Assembly (NCBI GenBank): GCA_001657395.1
Contig: LYSY01000008.1
Span: 124,001 to 188,000 of the forward strand
DNA from: Rhodospirillales bacterium BBD 1991-14
GTDB taxonomy: Bacteria > Pseudomonadota > Alphaproteobacteria > Kiloniellales > Kiloniellaceae
Length of the DNA: 64,000 nucleotides
Direction of reading: 5' to 3'
The position numbers and the translations under genes were made by a program. This document shows positions 1 through 8,578 of this stretch, piece after piece. The notes under the pieces were generated by a model. The model saw only the letters and a program-made list of their open reading frames with translations, did not search any database and was not told where the DNA came from. Numbering within the stretch: position 1 is the first letter of the stretch; each line of letters begins with the position of its first letter.

Positions 1-140
1 CTCTCCTGGGTCCTCAAGGGATCGTCCTCTTCCTTCAAATCCTTGCCGCGTCAGCGCGAATCGGCATGCGACCAGCGGCACTGGCGGGCTGCATTATCAC
101 AGTTCGCTAAAAGATGCCAGTCCCGCCGTATCGGCTGCAC

Positions 141-1073
141 TCACGGCCGCGGGCGCAGGACCGCTTCCAGACCTTGGTCCCAATAGGGCTCCGGGCCGAA
201 GCGCTCGATCAGGAAGTCGACGAAGGCCCGCACCTTGACCGAGAGATTGCGGTGATGGGGATAGACCGCATAGATCCCCTGCTCGCCCAGGGGAAAGCCG
301 CACATCACCGGCACCAGACGGCCGCTCAGCAGGTGCGGGCTGACGATGAAGCTGGGCAGCAGGGCGATGCCCATGCCGGCCAGGGCGGCGCTGCAGAGCG
401 CATCGCCGTTGTTGGCGAGGAAGGGCCCCTTCACCTTGACCCGCAGTGGCCCGCGCGGCCCCTGGAAGCGCCAGAGATCGCGCTGGTCGACGTTGGAGTA
501 GATCAGGCAGTCGTGCTCGGCCAGCTCCGCCGGCTGCCGCGGTTCGCCGCGGCGCGCCAGGTAGTCCGGGCTGGCGCAGAGCAGCGCGCGGCTGGGCGCC
601 AGGCGCCGGGCGATGAGGCTGGAGTCGCGCAGGCCGCCGATGCGGATCGCCAGGTCGTAGCCCTCCTCGATCAGGTCGACGAAACGGTCGTTCATCACCG
701 CGTCGACGACGATCTGCGGATAGCGGGCATGGAACTCCGGGATCGCCCGGGCGAGGTGGAGAAAGCCGAAGGACATGGGCGCGTTCAGCTTGAGGAGGCC
801 ATGCGGCGCCTCGGCCAGGTTGCTGACCGCCGTCTCCGCCGCCTCGGCCTCGTCCAGCACCCGGCGGCTGGCCTCGTAGAAGGTGGCGCCGGCCTCGGTC
901 AGCGACAGGCGGCGCGTGGTCCGGTTCAGCAGCCGCACGCCCAGGCGGTCCTCCAGCCGGCCGATCTGCTTGGAGACCGCGGATTTGCTGATCCCCAGGC
1001 TCCGGGCGGCCGCTGAAAAGCCCTCCGCCTCAACGACTTCGGCAAAAACCTCCATGGCATCCAGACGCGGCAT
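141..1073 (-). CDS. LysR family transcriptional regulator
   Basis: A 310-residue LysR-type regulator. An N-terminal winged helix-turn-helix (about residues 5-60; SAAARSLGISKSAVSKQIGR is the recognition region) is followed by an effector-binding domain of normal length. I start at the ATG at 1073 (MPRLDAMEVF), preceded on the minus strand by AGGGAGA; an in-frame ATG at 1097 would add eight residues. It diverges from wrbA, pirin and a glutathionyl-hydroquinone reductase, the usual arrangement for a LysR protein controlling its neighbours. I infer that it senses a quinone or other electrophile and activates that operon; the ligand cannot be read from sequence. Confidence 0.9.
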   Translation of the reverse strand: MPRLDAMEVFAEVVEAEGFSAAARSLGISKSAVSKQIGRLEDRLGVRLLNRTTRRLSLTEAGATFYEASRRVLDEAEAAETAVSNLAEAPHGLLKLNAPMSFGFLHLARAIPEFHARYPQIVVDAVMNDRFVDLIEEGYDLAIRIGGLRDSSLIARRLAPSRALLCASPDYLARRGEPRQPAELAEHDCLIYSNVDQRDLWRFQGPRGPLRVKVKGPFLANNGDALCSAALAGMGIALLPSFIVSPHLLSGRLVPVMCGFPLGEQGIYAVYPHHRNLSVKVRAFVDFLIERFGPEPYWDQGLEAVLRPRP

Positions 1074-1100
1074 GGCACTGTTTCTCCCTGGAAACAATCA

Positions 1101-1112
1101 TGTTCCGTAACA
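1101..1112. promoter_or_regulatory. Candidate LysR binding dyad between lysR and wrbA
   Basis: TGTTCCGTAACA is a 12-bp interrupted palindrome (TGTT-N4-AACA) in the 143-bp divergent region. LysR proteins bind interrupted dyads, commonly of T-N11-A type, in such positions. A TATTAT hexamer just beside it on the plus strand could be a -10 element for wrbA. The assignment rests on position and symmetry only. Confidence 0.35.
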
Positions 1113-1216
1113 CAGTATTATTATCCTAAAGAGAACGCCTTAGCTATGGTCCATCGCGCGGCGCAGGAGCCGCCGAGACACAGAGGAACACATACGAACC
1201 AAGGGGACAGGCGAAG

Positions 1217-1819
1217 ATGACCAAGATACTCGTGCTCTACTACAGCAGCTATGGACACGTGGAAACGATGGCCGGTGCCATCGCCGAGGGCGCGCGCGAG
1301 GTCGAGGGCGTCGAGGTCACGGTCAAGCGCGTCCCTGAATTGATGCCCGAGGACGTGGCCAAGAACGCCGGGGTGAAGCTGGACCAGGCCGCCCCCATCG
1401 CCGAGCCGGGCGAACTGGGGGACTACGACGCCATCATCTTCGGCACGCCGACCCGCTTCGGCAACATGGCCGCGCAGATGCGCAACTTCCTGGACCAGAC
1501 CGGCGGGCTGTGGATGAAGGGCGCGCTGATCGGCAAGGTCGGCAGCGTCTTCGCCTCCACCGCCACCCAGCACGGCGGGCAGGAGACGACGATCACCTCC
1601 TTCCACACGACCCTGCTGCATCAGGGCATGGTCATCGTCGGCCTGCCCTACAGCTGCCAGGACCAGATGACCCTGGACGAGATCGCCGGCGGCTCGCCCT
1701 ACGGCGCGACGACCATCGCCGCGGGCGATGGCAGCCGCCAGGTCAGCGAGAAGGAGCTGGGCATGGCCCGCTTCCAGGGCCGCCACGTGGCGGAGATCGC
1801 GGCCAAGCTGGCCAAGTAG
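1217..1819 (+). CDS. wrbA: WrbA-type NAD(P)H:quinone oxidoreductase
   Basis: A 200-residue flavodoxin-fold protein, full WrbA length. WrbA enzymes use FMN and NAD(P)H for two-electron reduction of quinones to hydroquinones, avoiding semiquinone radicals. The FMN phosphate loop is near residues 9-17 (YYSSYGHVE), the GTPTRFGNM segment near 77-85 and the ASTATQHGG flavin-contact segment near 114-122; all are typical of WrbA. AAGGGGACAG-like sequence precedes the ATG. It is the first gene of a probable operon with pirin and glutathionyl-hydroquinone reductase, each separated by under 60 bp. Cytoplasmic. Confidence 0.95.
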   Translation: MTKILVLYYSSYGHVETMAGAIAEGAREVEGVEVTVKRVPELMPEDVAKNAGVKLDQAAPIAEPGELGDYDAIIFGTPTRFGNMAAQMRNFLDQTGGLWMKGALIGKVGSVFASTATQHGGQETTITSFHTTLLHQGMVIVGLPYSCQDQMTLDEIAGGSPYGATTIAAGDGSRQVSEKELGMARFQGRHVAEIAAKLAK

Positions 1820-1876
1820 TACGAAATGAACCGGGCGCGGCCCGCCTGCCGCGCCCCCTTTTCCGGGACAAGAGCG

Positions 1877-2575
1877 ATGATTGAGATCAAACCCTTCGAC
1901 GGCCTCGGCCAGTTCCAGAACGAGTGGCTGGCGGCCCGCTATCACTTCAGCTTCGCCAACTACTACGACCCGGCGCAGATGGGCGTCGGCAGCCTGCGCG
2001 TCTGGAACGACGACACCATCCGCCCGGGTACCGGTTTCGACATGCACGGTCACCGGGACATGGAAATCATCACCTACGTGCGCGAAGGCGCCATCACCCA
2101 CCAGGACCACCTGGGCAACAAGGGCCGCACCGAAGCGGGCGACGTGCAGGTCATGTCCGCCGGCACCGGGATCATGCATGCCGAGTTCAACCAGGAAGAG
2201 GACCCGACCAAGATCTTCCAGATCTGGATCGAGCCGGCGGTCCAGGGCGTCGAGCCGCGCTGGGAGACGCGCAGCTTCCCCAAGGGCGAGCGGACCGGCG
2301 AGCTGGTGCCGCTGGCCTCCGGCCGCCCGGAGCATGAAGGCGCCCTGCCGATCCATCAGGACGCCGCCATCCTGGGCGCGACCCTGAAGGCCGGGCAGTC
2401 GGTGACCCACCGCCTGGACGCGGGCCGCCATCTCTACCTGGTGCCGGCCACGGGCCGCATCACCGTGAATGACGCGGAGGCCGGCCCGCGCGACGGCGTT
2501 GTGGTCCGCGATCTGGACGAGGTCGTCATCACGGCGACGGAAGACGCCGAGATCCTGCTGGCCGACGTTGCTTAA
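1877..2575 (+). CDS. Pirin family protein (bicupin, possible quercetinase)
   Basis: A 232-residue pirin with two cupin domains. The four metal ligands known in pirins are visible as H57, H59, H101 and E103 (motifs DMHGHRDME and GIMHAEF), so a bound Fe(II) or similar metal is expected. Bacterial pirins can have quercetin 2,3-dioxygenase activity or act as redox-linked regulators; which applies here cannot be told. I place the start at ATG 1877 because the first cupin strand begins directly after it; an upstream in-frame ATG at 1826 would add 17 unconserved residues. It lies between wrbA and the glutathionyl-hydroquinone reductase gene on the same strand. Confidence 0.9.
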   Translation: MIEIKPFDGLGQFQNEWLAARYHFSFANYYDPAQMGVGSLRVWNDDTIRPGTGFDMHGHRDMEIITYVREGAITHQDHLGNKGRTEAGDVQVMSAGTGIMHAEFNQEEDPTKIFQIWIEPAVQGVEPRWETRSFPKGERTGELVPLASGRPEHEGALPIHQDAAILGATLKAGQSVTHRLDAGRHLYLVPATGRITVNDAEAGPRDGVVVRDLDEVVITATEDAEILLADVA

Positions 2576-2621
2576 CCGGCAACGGGGCCTGAAGGACTGA
2601 AAACGCAACGGGAGAAAAGTC

Positions 2622-3608
2622 ATGGGACTTCTGGTGGACGGCGTCTGGCAGGACCGCTGGTACGACACGAAATCGAGCGGCGGGCGCTTCAAACGCAAGG
2701 CAAGCGCCTTCCGCAACTGGGTCACCGCCGACGGCAGTGCGGGGCCCAGTGGTGACGGCGGCTTCAAGGCCGAGGCCGGGCGCTACCACCTCTACGTCTC
2801 CCTCGCCTGCCCCTGGGCGCACCGCACCCTTATCCTGCGCAAGCTGAAGGGACTGGAGGAGATCATCCCGGTCTCGATGGTGCACTGGCACATGGGCAGC
2901 GAAGGCTGGACCTTCGAGACCGGCCCGGGCGCCACCGGCGACGCGGTGAACGGCGCCGCGCGGCTGCACGAGATCTACACCAAGGCCGACCCGGCCTACA
3001 CCGGGCGGGTGACGGTGCCGGTGCTCTGGGACAAAGAGCGCCAGACCATCGTCAGCAACGAGTCCTCCGAGATCATCCGCATGTTCAACAGCGCCTTCGA
3101 CGGCCTCACCGGATCGACCCTCGACCTCTACCCCGCCGATCTGCGCGGGGAGATCGACGCCGTCAACGCCGTCGTCTACGACCACGTGAACAACGGCGTC
3201 TACAAGTGCGGCTTCGCCACCTCGCAGGAGGCCTACGAAGAAGCCTTCGATGCGCTCTTTGCGACGCTGGACGACCTGGAGGCACGCCTTTCAGGGCAGC
3301 GCTATCTGGTCGGCGATCGCCTGACCGAGGCCGACTGGCGCCTCTTCACCACGCTGCTGCGCTTCGACCCGGTCTACCACGGCCACTTCAAGTGCAACTT
3401 CAGGCGCATCGCGGACTATCCCAACCTTTCCAACTATGTCCGCGATCTCTATCAGGTGCCCGGTGTCGCCGAGACGGTGGATCTCTTCCACATCAAGCAG
3501 CACTACTACGGCAGCCACAAGACCATCAACCCGACCGGCATCGTGCCCAAGGGCCCGGCGGTAGACTATACGGCGCCGCACGATCGCGAACGCCTGAAGG
3601 CAGCGTGA
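2622..3608 (+). CDS. yqjG: Glutathionyl-hydroquinone reductase (YqjG/ECM4 type GST)
   Basis: A 328-residue xi-class glutathione transferase. These enzymes reduce glutathionyl-hydroquinones to hydroquinones through a catalytic cysteine. That residue is C63 in the motif ACPWAHRT, the same position number as in E. coli YqjG. A thioredoxin-like N-terminal domain is followed by an all-helical C-terminal domain; HWHMGSEGW and the long C-terminal FHIKQHYYGSHKTINP segment are family hallmarks. GGGAGAAAAG precedes the ATG. Following wrbA and pirin, it completes a set that would handle quinones before and after glutathione conjugation. Confidence 0.93.
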   Translation: MGLLVDGVWQDRWYDTKSSGGRFKRKASAFRNWVTADGSAGPSGDGGFKAEAGRYHLYVSLACPWAHRTLILRKLKGLEEIIPVSMVHWHMGSEGWTFETGPGATGDAVNGAARLHEIYTKADPAYTGRVTVPVLWDKERQTIVSNESSEIIRMFNSAFDGLTGSTLDLYPADLRGEIDAVNAVVYDHVNNGVYKCGFATSQEAYEEAFDALFATLDDLEARLSGQRYLVGDRLTEADWRLFTTLLRFDPVYHGHFKCNFRRIADYPNLSNYVRDLYQVPGVAETVDLFHIKQHYYGSHKTINPTGIVPKGPAVDYTAPHDRERLKAA

Positions 3609-3638
3609 TGGGCGGCGTGAACGGCACCAAAACCAAAG

Positions 3639-3823
3639 CCCCCTCACCCTCCCGCCCTATTCTTTTTGCTGGCGCGGGCCCCTCCCTCTCCCACAAAGGG
3701 GAGAGGGGAAGTCTGAGACGCCCTAAGAAATGAAACCCTCTCCCCTGGCGGGAGAGGGTTGCGCAGGCTTGGTGAGCGCAGCGAGCCCCTTGAAGAATCC
3801 TGGGCCGGAGCTGGGTGAGGGGG
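3639..3823. repeat. REP-like inverted element, family A, copy 1 (long form)
   Basis: Between two convergent genes. It begins CCCTCACCCTCCCGCC, holds the core gggcccctccctctccc, then two purine/pyrimidine hairpins (CTCTCCC/GGGAGAG), and ends GGGTGAGGGGG, so the outer ends are inverted copies of each other. Similar elements lie at 11349, 15211, 19275 and 20169. This copy and the one at 19275 share an insertion after CCCGCCC that the three other copies lack. No coding potential is seen. Confidence 0.75.
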
Positions 3824-3851
3824 ATGTGCCGAGCCGCCTATCAACCCGCGC

Positions 3852-4835
3852 TCAAAGATCAAAGGCCGCCACCAGGGGCGCGTGGTTGGAGCGCGGGTCG
3901 TCTGGCGCCATCGCCTGCTCGTCGGGCAGCGCGTCGTTCAACACGGTGATGTCGCTGAAGCGCCGCCTCAGGGCGGGCGAAGCCAGGATGTGATCGAGCA
4001 TCAGCCGGCGCCCGGCGTGCAGAACGGAAAAGCGTAGATCCTCCGGCAGGTTCTCCTCCAGCGGATGCAGCACGCGTCCGGCCAGGGCCGGATTGCCGCT
4101 GTCCTCCACCGTGCCGCGCAGGATGCGCCCCGGCGTCTCCTCGGCATCGGCATTGAGATCGCCGCAGACGGCGATCAGCGCCTCCGGCTCATTGTCGAAG
4201 ATCGCCTCCACCAGCAGCCGCGCTTCGAGCGCCTGACCGCTGCGCTTGATGGTGGCGGCGAAGTAGCCCTCCGCCCAGCCGGCCAGGGACGACCACACGA
4301 AGGGCGCCGTCTTGCGGCCGGGAATGGGGGCCGCCAGGGGCGAGCGCAGGTGCAGGTTGATCACATGCAGCGGTACCTCAGAGGGCGCCTGCAAGCGGCA
4401 GTGCAGAAGCGGCCGGTCCCAGCTCAGGGTCAGGTCGGCGCTTTCCTGCGGAAGTGCCGTCACCGCATGGTAGGGCTGAGCCGGCACCAGGTCGTTGCGC
4501 AGTTCCCGCTGCTCCAGCACCGGATAACGGCTGACGACGGCAAGGTTGTGGACATCCGCCGGGCCGTCGCCTGAGAGCGAGCGGGTGGTGATCAGATGAT
4601 CGTTACGGTGGCGCGTGGCCGCCAGCAGGCGGCGCAGGGCCGTGGGCTGGCGTTTCGGTTTCGCCACGCCGCTCTCGGGTGCGGCCGTCTTCTGGGCGTT
4701 CACTTCCTGCAGGCAGAGCACATCAGCGCCCAGCGCATCGAGCTGCGGCGCGAGCACCGCGATGCGGCGGTCCAAGGCCGCCTCGCCTCCGGGCACCAGG
4801 TCCAGGGACTCCAGGTTGAAGGTTGCGATGCGCAA
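3852..4835 (-). CDS. Endonuclease/exonuclease/phosphatase family protein
   Basis: A 327-residue protein of the EEP superfamily (DNase I / exonuclease III / phosphodiesterase fold). Landmarks are the N-terminal ATFNLESLD, the metal-binding glutamate in CLQEVN, the CGDLNAD loop and the C-terminal SNHAPLVAAF, where the usual Asp-His pair reads Asn-His. It could act on nucleic acid, phospholipid or an inositol-type phosphate; the substrate is not readable. It has no evident signal peptide. The start is TTG at 4835, preceded by GGAGGG on the minus strand. It stands alone, convergent with the quinone-detoxification operon and divergent from the next gene. Confidence 0.8.
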   Translation of the reverse strand: MRIATFNLESLDLVPGGEAALDRRIAVLAPQLDALGADVLCLQEVNAQKTAAPESGVAKPKRQPTALRRLLAATRHRNDHLITTRSLSGDGPADVHNLAVVSRYPVLEQRELRNDLVPAQPYHAVTALPQESADLTLSWDRPLLHCRLQAPSEVPLHVINLHLRSPLAAPIPGRKTAPFVWSSLAGWAEGYFAATIKRSGQALEARLLVEAIFDNEPEALIAVCGDLNADAEETPGRILRGTVEDSGNPALAGRVLHPLEENLPEDLRFSVLHAGRRLMLDHILASPALRRRFSDITVLNDALPDEQAMAPDDPRSNHAPLVAAFDL

Positions 4836-5007
4836 AGTGGCCCTCCGCTGGCGTTGCTCCTGTTGATCCCTCGTACCACCGCCGCCGTTTGTCCGCCTAT
4901 GATCCAGCGCAGGAAAGCATTTTCTAATCGAAGGGAGCAGACTAAGCTGGGCCGCAGCACCGGTTCACCGGCCCCCGGCCGGAAGTCGCAAGCCAGACCG
5001 CCATGAG

Positions 5008-5652
5008 GTGTCCGCCTTGGCCATAGAAAGACTCGATCTCTGGGGCAGCGACGAGGAGCCGCGGCTGAGCGCCGTGCTCAGCGAATGCTGGGAGATGCTG
5101 CTGGACGGCGCAAACCAGACGCAGCACGACTTTCATACGCTGGCCCTGGCCACCGGCGGCGGCGCGCAGGGCTGCAGCCTGCGCACAGTCGTCCTGCGGG
5201 CCGCGGACCGCGAGACCCGCGAGATCAGCTTCTACACCGACCTGCGCAGCCACAAGGTCGGCGAGATCGAAGCCGACCCCCGCGTCGCCCTGCTGTTCTT
5301 TTCCCACACCGACGACACCCAGCTTCGCATTCAGGCAAGGGCGCGCATTCACTGCGGCGATGCGCTTGCCGCAGCGGCCTGGGCCGAGGTCCCGCCGCAC
5401 CGCCGGCGCGACTACATGGTCTCCGGCCCGCCGGGGCTGCCCTGGGCCTGGCCCACCTCCGGACTGCCGCCGGCGCTGGAAGACCGCGCGCCGAGCGACG
5501 AGGAAAGCAGGATCGGCAAGGGAAACTTCGCGGTGGTGGTCTGCACGGTCCGGCAGATGGACTGGCTCTACCTCACGCCCTACGGCCACCGCCGGGCGAC
5601 CTTCGCCTGGGACGACGAGGACAGGCTGCAGACCTCCTGGCTGGTGCCGTGA
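5008..5652 (+). CDS. Pyridoxamine 5'-phosphate oxidase family FMN-binding protein (Alr4036-like)
   Basis: A 214-residue split-barrel flavin-binding protein. LRTVVLRA followed by ISFYTDLRSHKVGEI and VALLFF is the FMN-binding pattern of pyridoxamine phosphate oxidase relatives; the overall form is closest to the Alr4036 subgroup, whose reaction is not established. The C-terminal part (DWLYLTPYGHRRATF) fits this group rather than true PdxH. It starts at GTG 5008, preceded by a weak site. It is a single gene, convergent with the DUF924 gene. It should not be assigned to vitamin B6 synthesis without biochemical support. Confidence 0.8.
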   Translation: MSALAIERLDLWGSDEEPRLSAVLSECWEMLLDGANQTQHDFHTLALATGGGAQGCSLRTVVLRAADRETREISFYTDLRSHKVGEIEADPRVALLFFSHTDDTQLRIQARARIHCGDALAAAAWAEVPPHRRRDYMVSGPPGLPWAWPTSGLPPALEDRAPSDEESRIGKGNFAVVVCTVRQMDWLYLTPYGHRRATFAWDDEDRLQTSWLVP

Positions 5653-5709
5653 CACGCTGAGCCGATGGTGTCGGCTCTAGCGAAAATGCAAGCAGACCCG
5701 GCCCACAGC

Positions 5710-6255
5710 TCAGAACGAAGACCCCGGCTTCTTGAGGAAGGCATGCTCCTCGTCGGTTGTGGACCGACCGAGGACATCGTTGCGGTGGGGGAAGCGGCCG
5801 AAGCGGTCGATGATGTCGTGGTGCGCCACGGCGTAGTCGAGCCACTCCGGGTTCTCGTCAAGGGCCGCCACCAGCCGCAGGCAGTCCTTCTGATCGGTCA
5901 GGCTTTCGCTGTGTTCCAGCGGCAGATAGAGGAAGAGGCGCTCGGTCTGGGTCAATGCGGCGTCGAAGCCCCGGGCCAGGGCATGGCGGGAAACCTCCAG
6001 GGCCACGCCGTCCCAGGCGAAGGCCTCAGGGGTTCCACGGAAGACGTTGCGCGGGTACTGATCGAACAGGATACAGAGCGCAAGGCAGCCCCTGGCCGTG
6101 TCCCGCCATGCTTCCAGGGCGCCGGCCCGGGCCGCTTCGAAAGCCGGCCCAAGGGCCGCCTTCACCGCCGCGTCAAAGGCCGGGCCGCCGTCGAACCACT
6201 GCTTGTCTCTGCCCTCGGCAAACCAGAAATCCACCACCCGGTCCGGTTCCGGCAC
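5710..6255 (-). CDS. DUF924 family protein
   Basis: A 181-residue cytoplasmic protein of the DUF924 family (TPR-like alpha-helical fold). Signature segments are VVDFWFAEG near the N-terminus, ILFDQYPRNVFRGTPEAFAWD in the middle, FLYLPLEHSESL, and the C-terminal RFGRFPHRNDVLGR. The function of the family is unknown. I choose GTG at 6255 because AAGGAGG sits five bases upstream on the minus strand; a TTG at 6294 would extend the protein by 13 charged residues without support. It is divergent from the SMP-30 gene and convergent with the FMN-binding gene. Confidence 0.85.
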   Translation of the reverse strand: MPEPDRVVDFWFAEGRDKQWFDGGPAFDAAVKAALGPAFEAARAGALEAWRDTARGCLALCILFDQYPRNVFRGTPEAFAWDGVALEVSRHALARGFDAALTQTERLFLYLPLEHSESLTDQKDCLRLVAALDENPEWLDYAVAHHDIIDRFGRFPHRNDVLGRSTTDEEHAFLKKPGSSF

Positions 6256-6382
6256 GCCTGCCTCCTTCCGTTTCGACCCCTGCTTCGCCGCCAAAAACCG
6301 AGGGCATGCCTGGGCCTTTCTTCGGGCTGGGCGAAGCCGGCGAAACTATAGTAGGTTCGCCGCGCTTTGACAGGAGGAAGCC

Positions 6383-7360
6383 TTGCCCGAAAGCCAAGCG
6401 GCGCTGTCCCTTGACGACGTAACCCTGATCGGTTCCGGCCTGGTGCGACCGGAATGCCTGGTCTGCACCTCCAACGGCGACATCTACAGCGCCGATTGGC
6501 GCGGCGGCGTGGCCAAGTCCCGCGCCTTCGGCCCGCATCAGCTCTTTCAGGCAGAGGGCGGCGCCGAGGCCATCAAGCCCAACGGCATCGCCCTGCAGCA
6601 GGACGGTTCCTTCCTCATCGCCAATCTGGACGACTCCGGCGGCGTCTTCCGCCTCGACCGCGACGGCACCCTGAGCGATGTCCTGCGCCAGGTCGACGGG
6701 ATCGACCTGCCGGCCACAAACTTCGTGATGGTCGACGACCGCGGCCGGGTCTGGGTGACGGTCTCCACGCGGCGCAGCCCGCGGGCGCTGGGCTACCGCC
6801 CGGACGTCGACGACGGCTTCATCGTGATGATCGACGGCAAGGGCTCGCGAATCGTCGCGGACGGCCTCGGCTACACCAACGAGGTGCAGATCGACAGCCG
6901 CGGCACCTGGCTCTATGTGAACGAGACCTTCGCACGCCGCCTCAGCCGTTTTCGCATCGGCGAGCACGGCGAACTGCACGACAAGCAGGTGGTGACCGAG
7001 TTCGGCCCCGGCACCTTCCCCGACGGCCTGGCTTTCGACATGGAAGACCACCTCTGGATCACCTCCATCGTCAGCAACCGCGTGATTCGCGTGGCGCCGG
7101 ACGGCAGCCAGCAACTGATCCTGGAGGACTGCGACCCGGCGCATCTGGAGGAAGTGGAAAAGGCCTTTCAGGCCGGCACCATGGACCGGCCCCACCTCGA
7201 CCAGATCAAAAGCCGCAAGCTGCGCAACATCTCCAGCCTGGCCTTCGGCGGCCGCGACCTGCGCACCGCCTTCCTCGGCTGCCTGCTCGGCGAGCGCATT
7301 GCCTTTTTCCGCACCGACGTCATGGGCCGCCCGCCGGTGCACTGGCACTTCAACACCTAG
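6383..7360 (+). CDS. SMP-30/gluconolactonase/LRE family protein
   Basis: A 325-residue six-bladed beta-propeller of the SMP-30 / gluconolactonase family. These enzymes bind a divalent metal through Glu, Asn and Asp in the central channel and usually hydrolyse sugar lactones. Repeated blade motifs are visible: PNGIALQQDGSFLIAN, YTNEVQIDSRGTWLYVNE and PDGLAFDMEDHLWITS. No signal peptide is seen, so it is probably cytoplasmic. TTG at 6383 is the start, with AGGAGG six bases before it. It has no pathway neighbours, so the lactone substrate is unknown. Confidence 0.85.
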   Translation: MPESQAALSLDDVTLIGSGLVRPECLVCTSNGDIYSADWRGGVAKSRAFGPHQLFQAEGGAEAIKPNGIALQQDGSFLIANLDDSGGVFRLDRDGTLSDVLRQVDGIDLPATNFVMVDDRGRVWVTVSTRRSPRALGYRPDVDDGFIVMIDGKGSRIVADGLGYTNEVQIDSRGTWLYVNETFARRLSRFRIGEHGELHDKQVVTEFGPGTFPDGLAFDMEDHLWITSIVSNRVIRVAPDGSQQLILEDCDPAHLEEVEKAFQAGTMDRPHLDQIKSRKLRNISSLAFGGRDLRTAFLGCLLGERIAFFRTDVMGRPPVHWHFNT

Positions 7361-7400
7361 AGTCCCTGCCAATCTCGCTCCGTCGAGCGTGTTTCCCGGT

Positions 7401-7506
7401 CGTCATCCCGGGCTTGACCCGGGATCCATGGCTGCATGCGCGTCGATTCTCTCGGCAAGAGGTGTGCTTGGCGGCGCGATGGACCCCGGATCAAGTCCGG
7501 GGTGAC
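7401..7506. repeat. REP-like inverted element, family B
   Basis: Two arms of about 28 bp face each other across a loop of about 45 bp. The left arm reads GTCATCCCGGGCTTGACCCG and continues GGGATCCAT; the right arm is the imperfect reverse complement. Each arm also folds on itself (CCCGGG-CTTGA-CCCGGG). Elements beginning GTCATCCCGGGCTTGACCCG are widespread between genes in alphaproteobacteria. It lies downstream of the SMP-30 gene and ahead of the converging egtD end. Confidence 0.8.
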
Positions 7507-7594
7507 CAGTTTGCGAATCGGCGAGACGGCCAAACGCCTGAAATCAGGTCCGGGTTGAAATCAGATCAGATTTGGCCGAAGGCTGACATCGGCC

Positions 7595-8578
7595 TCACGC
7601 CGCGATCAACAGGTGGACGCTGAAGAGGTTCTCCGGATCGGTCCAGGACGCCTCGCTGCGCCAGCCGCCGCGCTGCGCCAGGGCGCCGAAGGACTCGAGG
7701 GTGTACTTGTAGGAGTTCTCGGTGTGGATGGTCTCGCCGGCGGCAAAGGCGATCCGCTGCCCATCCAGCGTGACCGTCTGATCGCGCAGGCTTACCAGGT
7801 GCATCTCGATCCGCCCGAGGTCGGCGTCATAGTGCGCCTCGTGGCGGAAGCCCTTGAGGTCGAAGTCGCTGCCGAGCTCGCGGTTGAAGCGCACCAGCAG
7901 GTTCATGTTGAAGGCCGCGGTGACACCCTTGGCATCGTCGTAGGCAACCTCCAGGCGGGCCGGATCCTTCTGCAGGTCCGCACCAACCAGCAGGCGGGCG
8001 GCGCCGCCCAGGAAACTGCGCAGGCGGCGGAGGAACTCTGCTGCATCCTCCGGCTCGAAGTTGCCGATGGTGGAGCCGGGAAAGAAGCCGAGCAGATGGT
8101 CCCGCGGCACCTGCGGCGGCAGCTCCAGCGGCGCGTGGTAGTCGGCATGGAGCGGAATGACCGGCAGGCCGTAGTCCGCCGCCAGCCGCTTGGCCGCCGC
8201 ATCCAGATGATCGCCGGAGATGTCGATGGGCACGTAGGCGCTGAGCCCGGACAGTGCATCCAGCAGGATGCGCGTCTTCACCGAGGAACCGCTGCCGAAC
8301 TCCACCAGGGTCGCGCCGGGACCGATGCGTTCGGCCAGATCCGCCGCCTGCTGCTGCAGCACCGCCGTCTCTGCGCGCGTCAGGTAGTATTCCTCAAGCT
8401 CCGTGATGGCGTCGAAGAGCCGGGAGCCTTCGGCATCGTAGAAGAACTTGCTGGCGATGGTCTTGCGCGGCGCCGCCAGGCCCGCCAGCACCTCGGCCAG
8501 CATGGCCTGATCTATCGCAGCGGCATCGCCACCGGCGTCGCCTTCGGCCTCCAGGACCGTCTCTGAGGGTGCGGTCAT
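7595..8578 (-). CDS. egtD: L-histidine N(alpha)-methyltransferase EgtD
   Basis: A 327-residue SAM-dependent methyltransferase that trimethylates histidine to hercynine, the first step of ergothioneine synthesis. The SAM loop is VEFGSGSSVKTRILLDAL; FFPGSTIGNFEPEDA and DLQKDPARLEVAYDD are EgtD-typical, and the C-terminal ENSYKYT segment contributes to histidine binding in the family. Its ATG overlaps the TGA of egtB by one base (TGATG), so the two are translationally coupled in the order egtB-egtD. A longer frame extends upstream only as a shadow within egtB. Confidence 0.95.
   Translation of the reverse strand: MTAPSETVLEAEGDAGGDAAAIDQAMLAEVLAGLAAPRKTIASKFFYDAEGSRLFDAITELEEYYLTRAETAVLQQQAADLAERIGPGATLVEFGSGSSVKTRILLDALSGLSAYVPIDISGDHLDAAAKRLAADYGLPVIPLHADYHAPLELPPQVPRDHLLGFFPGSTIGNFEPEDAAEFLRRLRSFLGGAARLLVGADLQKDPARLEVAYDDAKGVTAAFNMNLLVRFNRELGSDFDLKGFRHEAHYDADLGRIEMHLVSLRDQTVTLDGQRIAFAAGETIHTENSYKYTLESFGALAQRGGWRSEASWTDPENLFSVHLLIAA

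Noticed and set aside
1-140. Possible gene end or RNA at the left edge
   Set aside because: No stop-side coding pattern, hairpin or known RNA could be supported in these bases.
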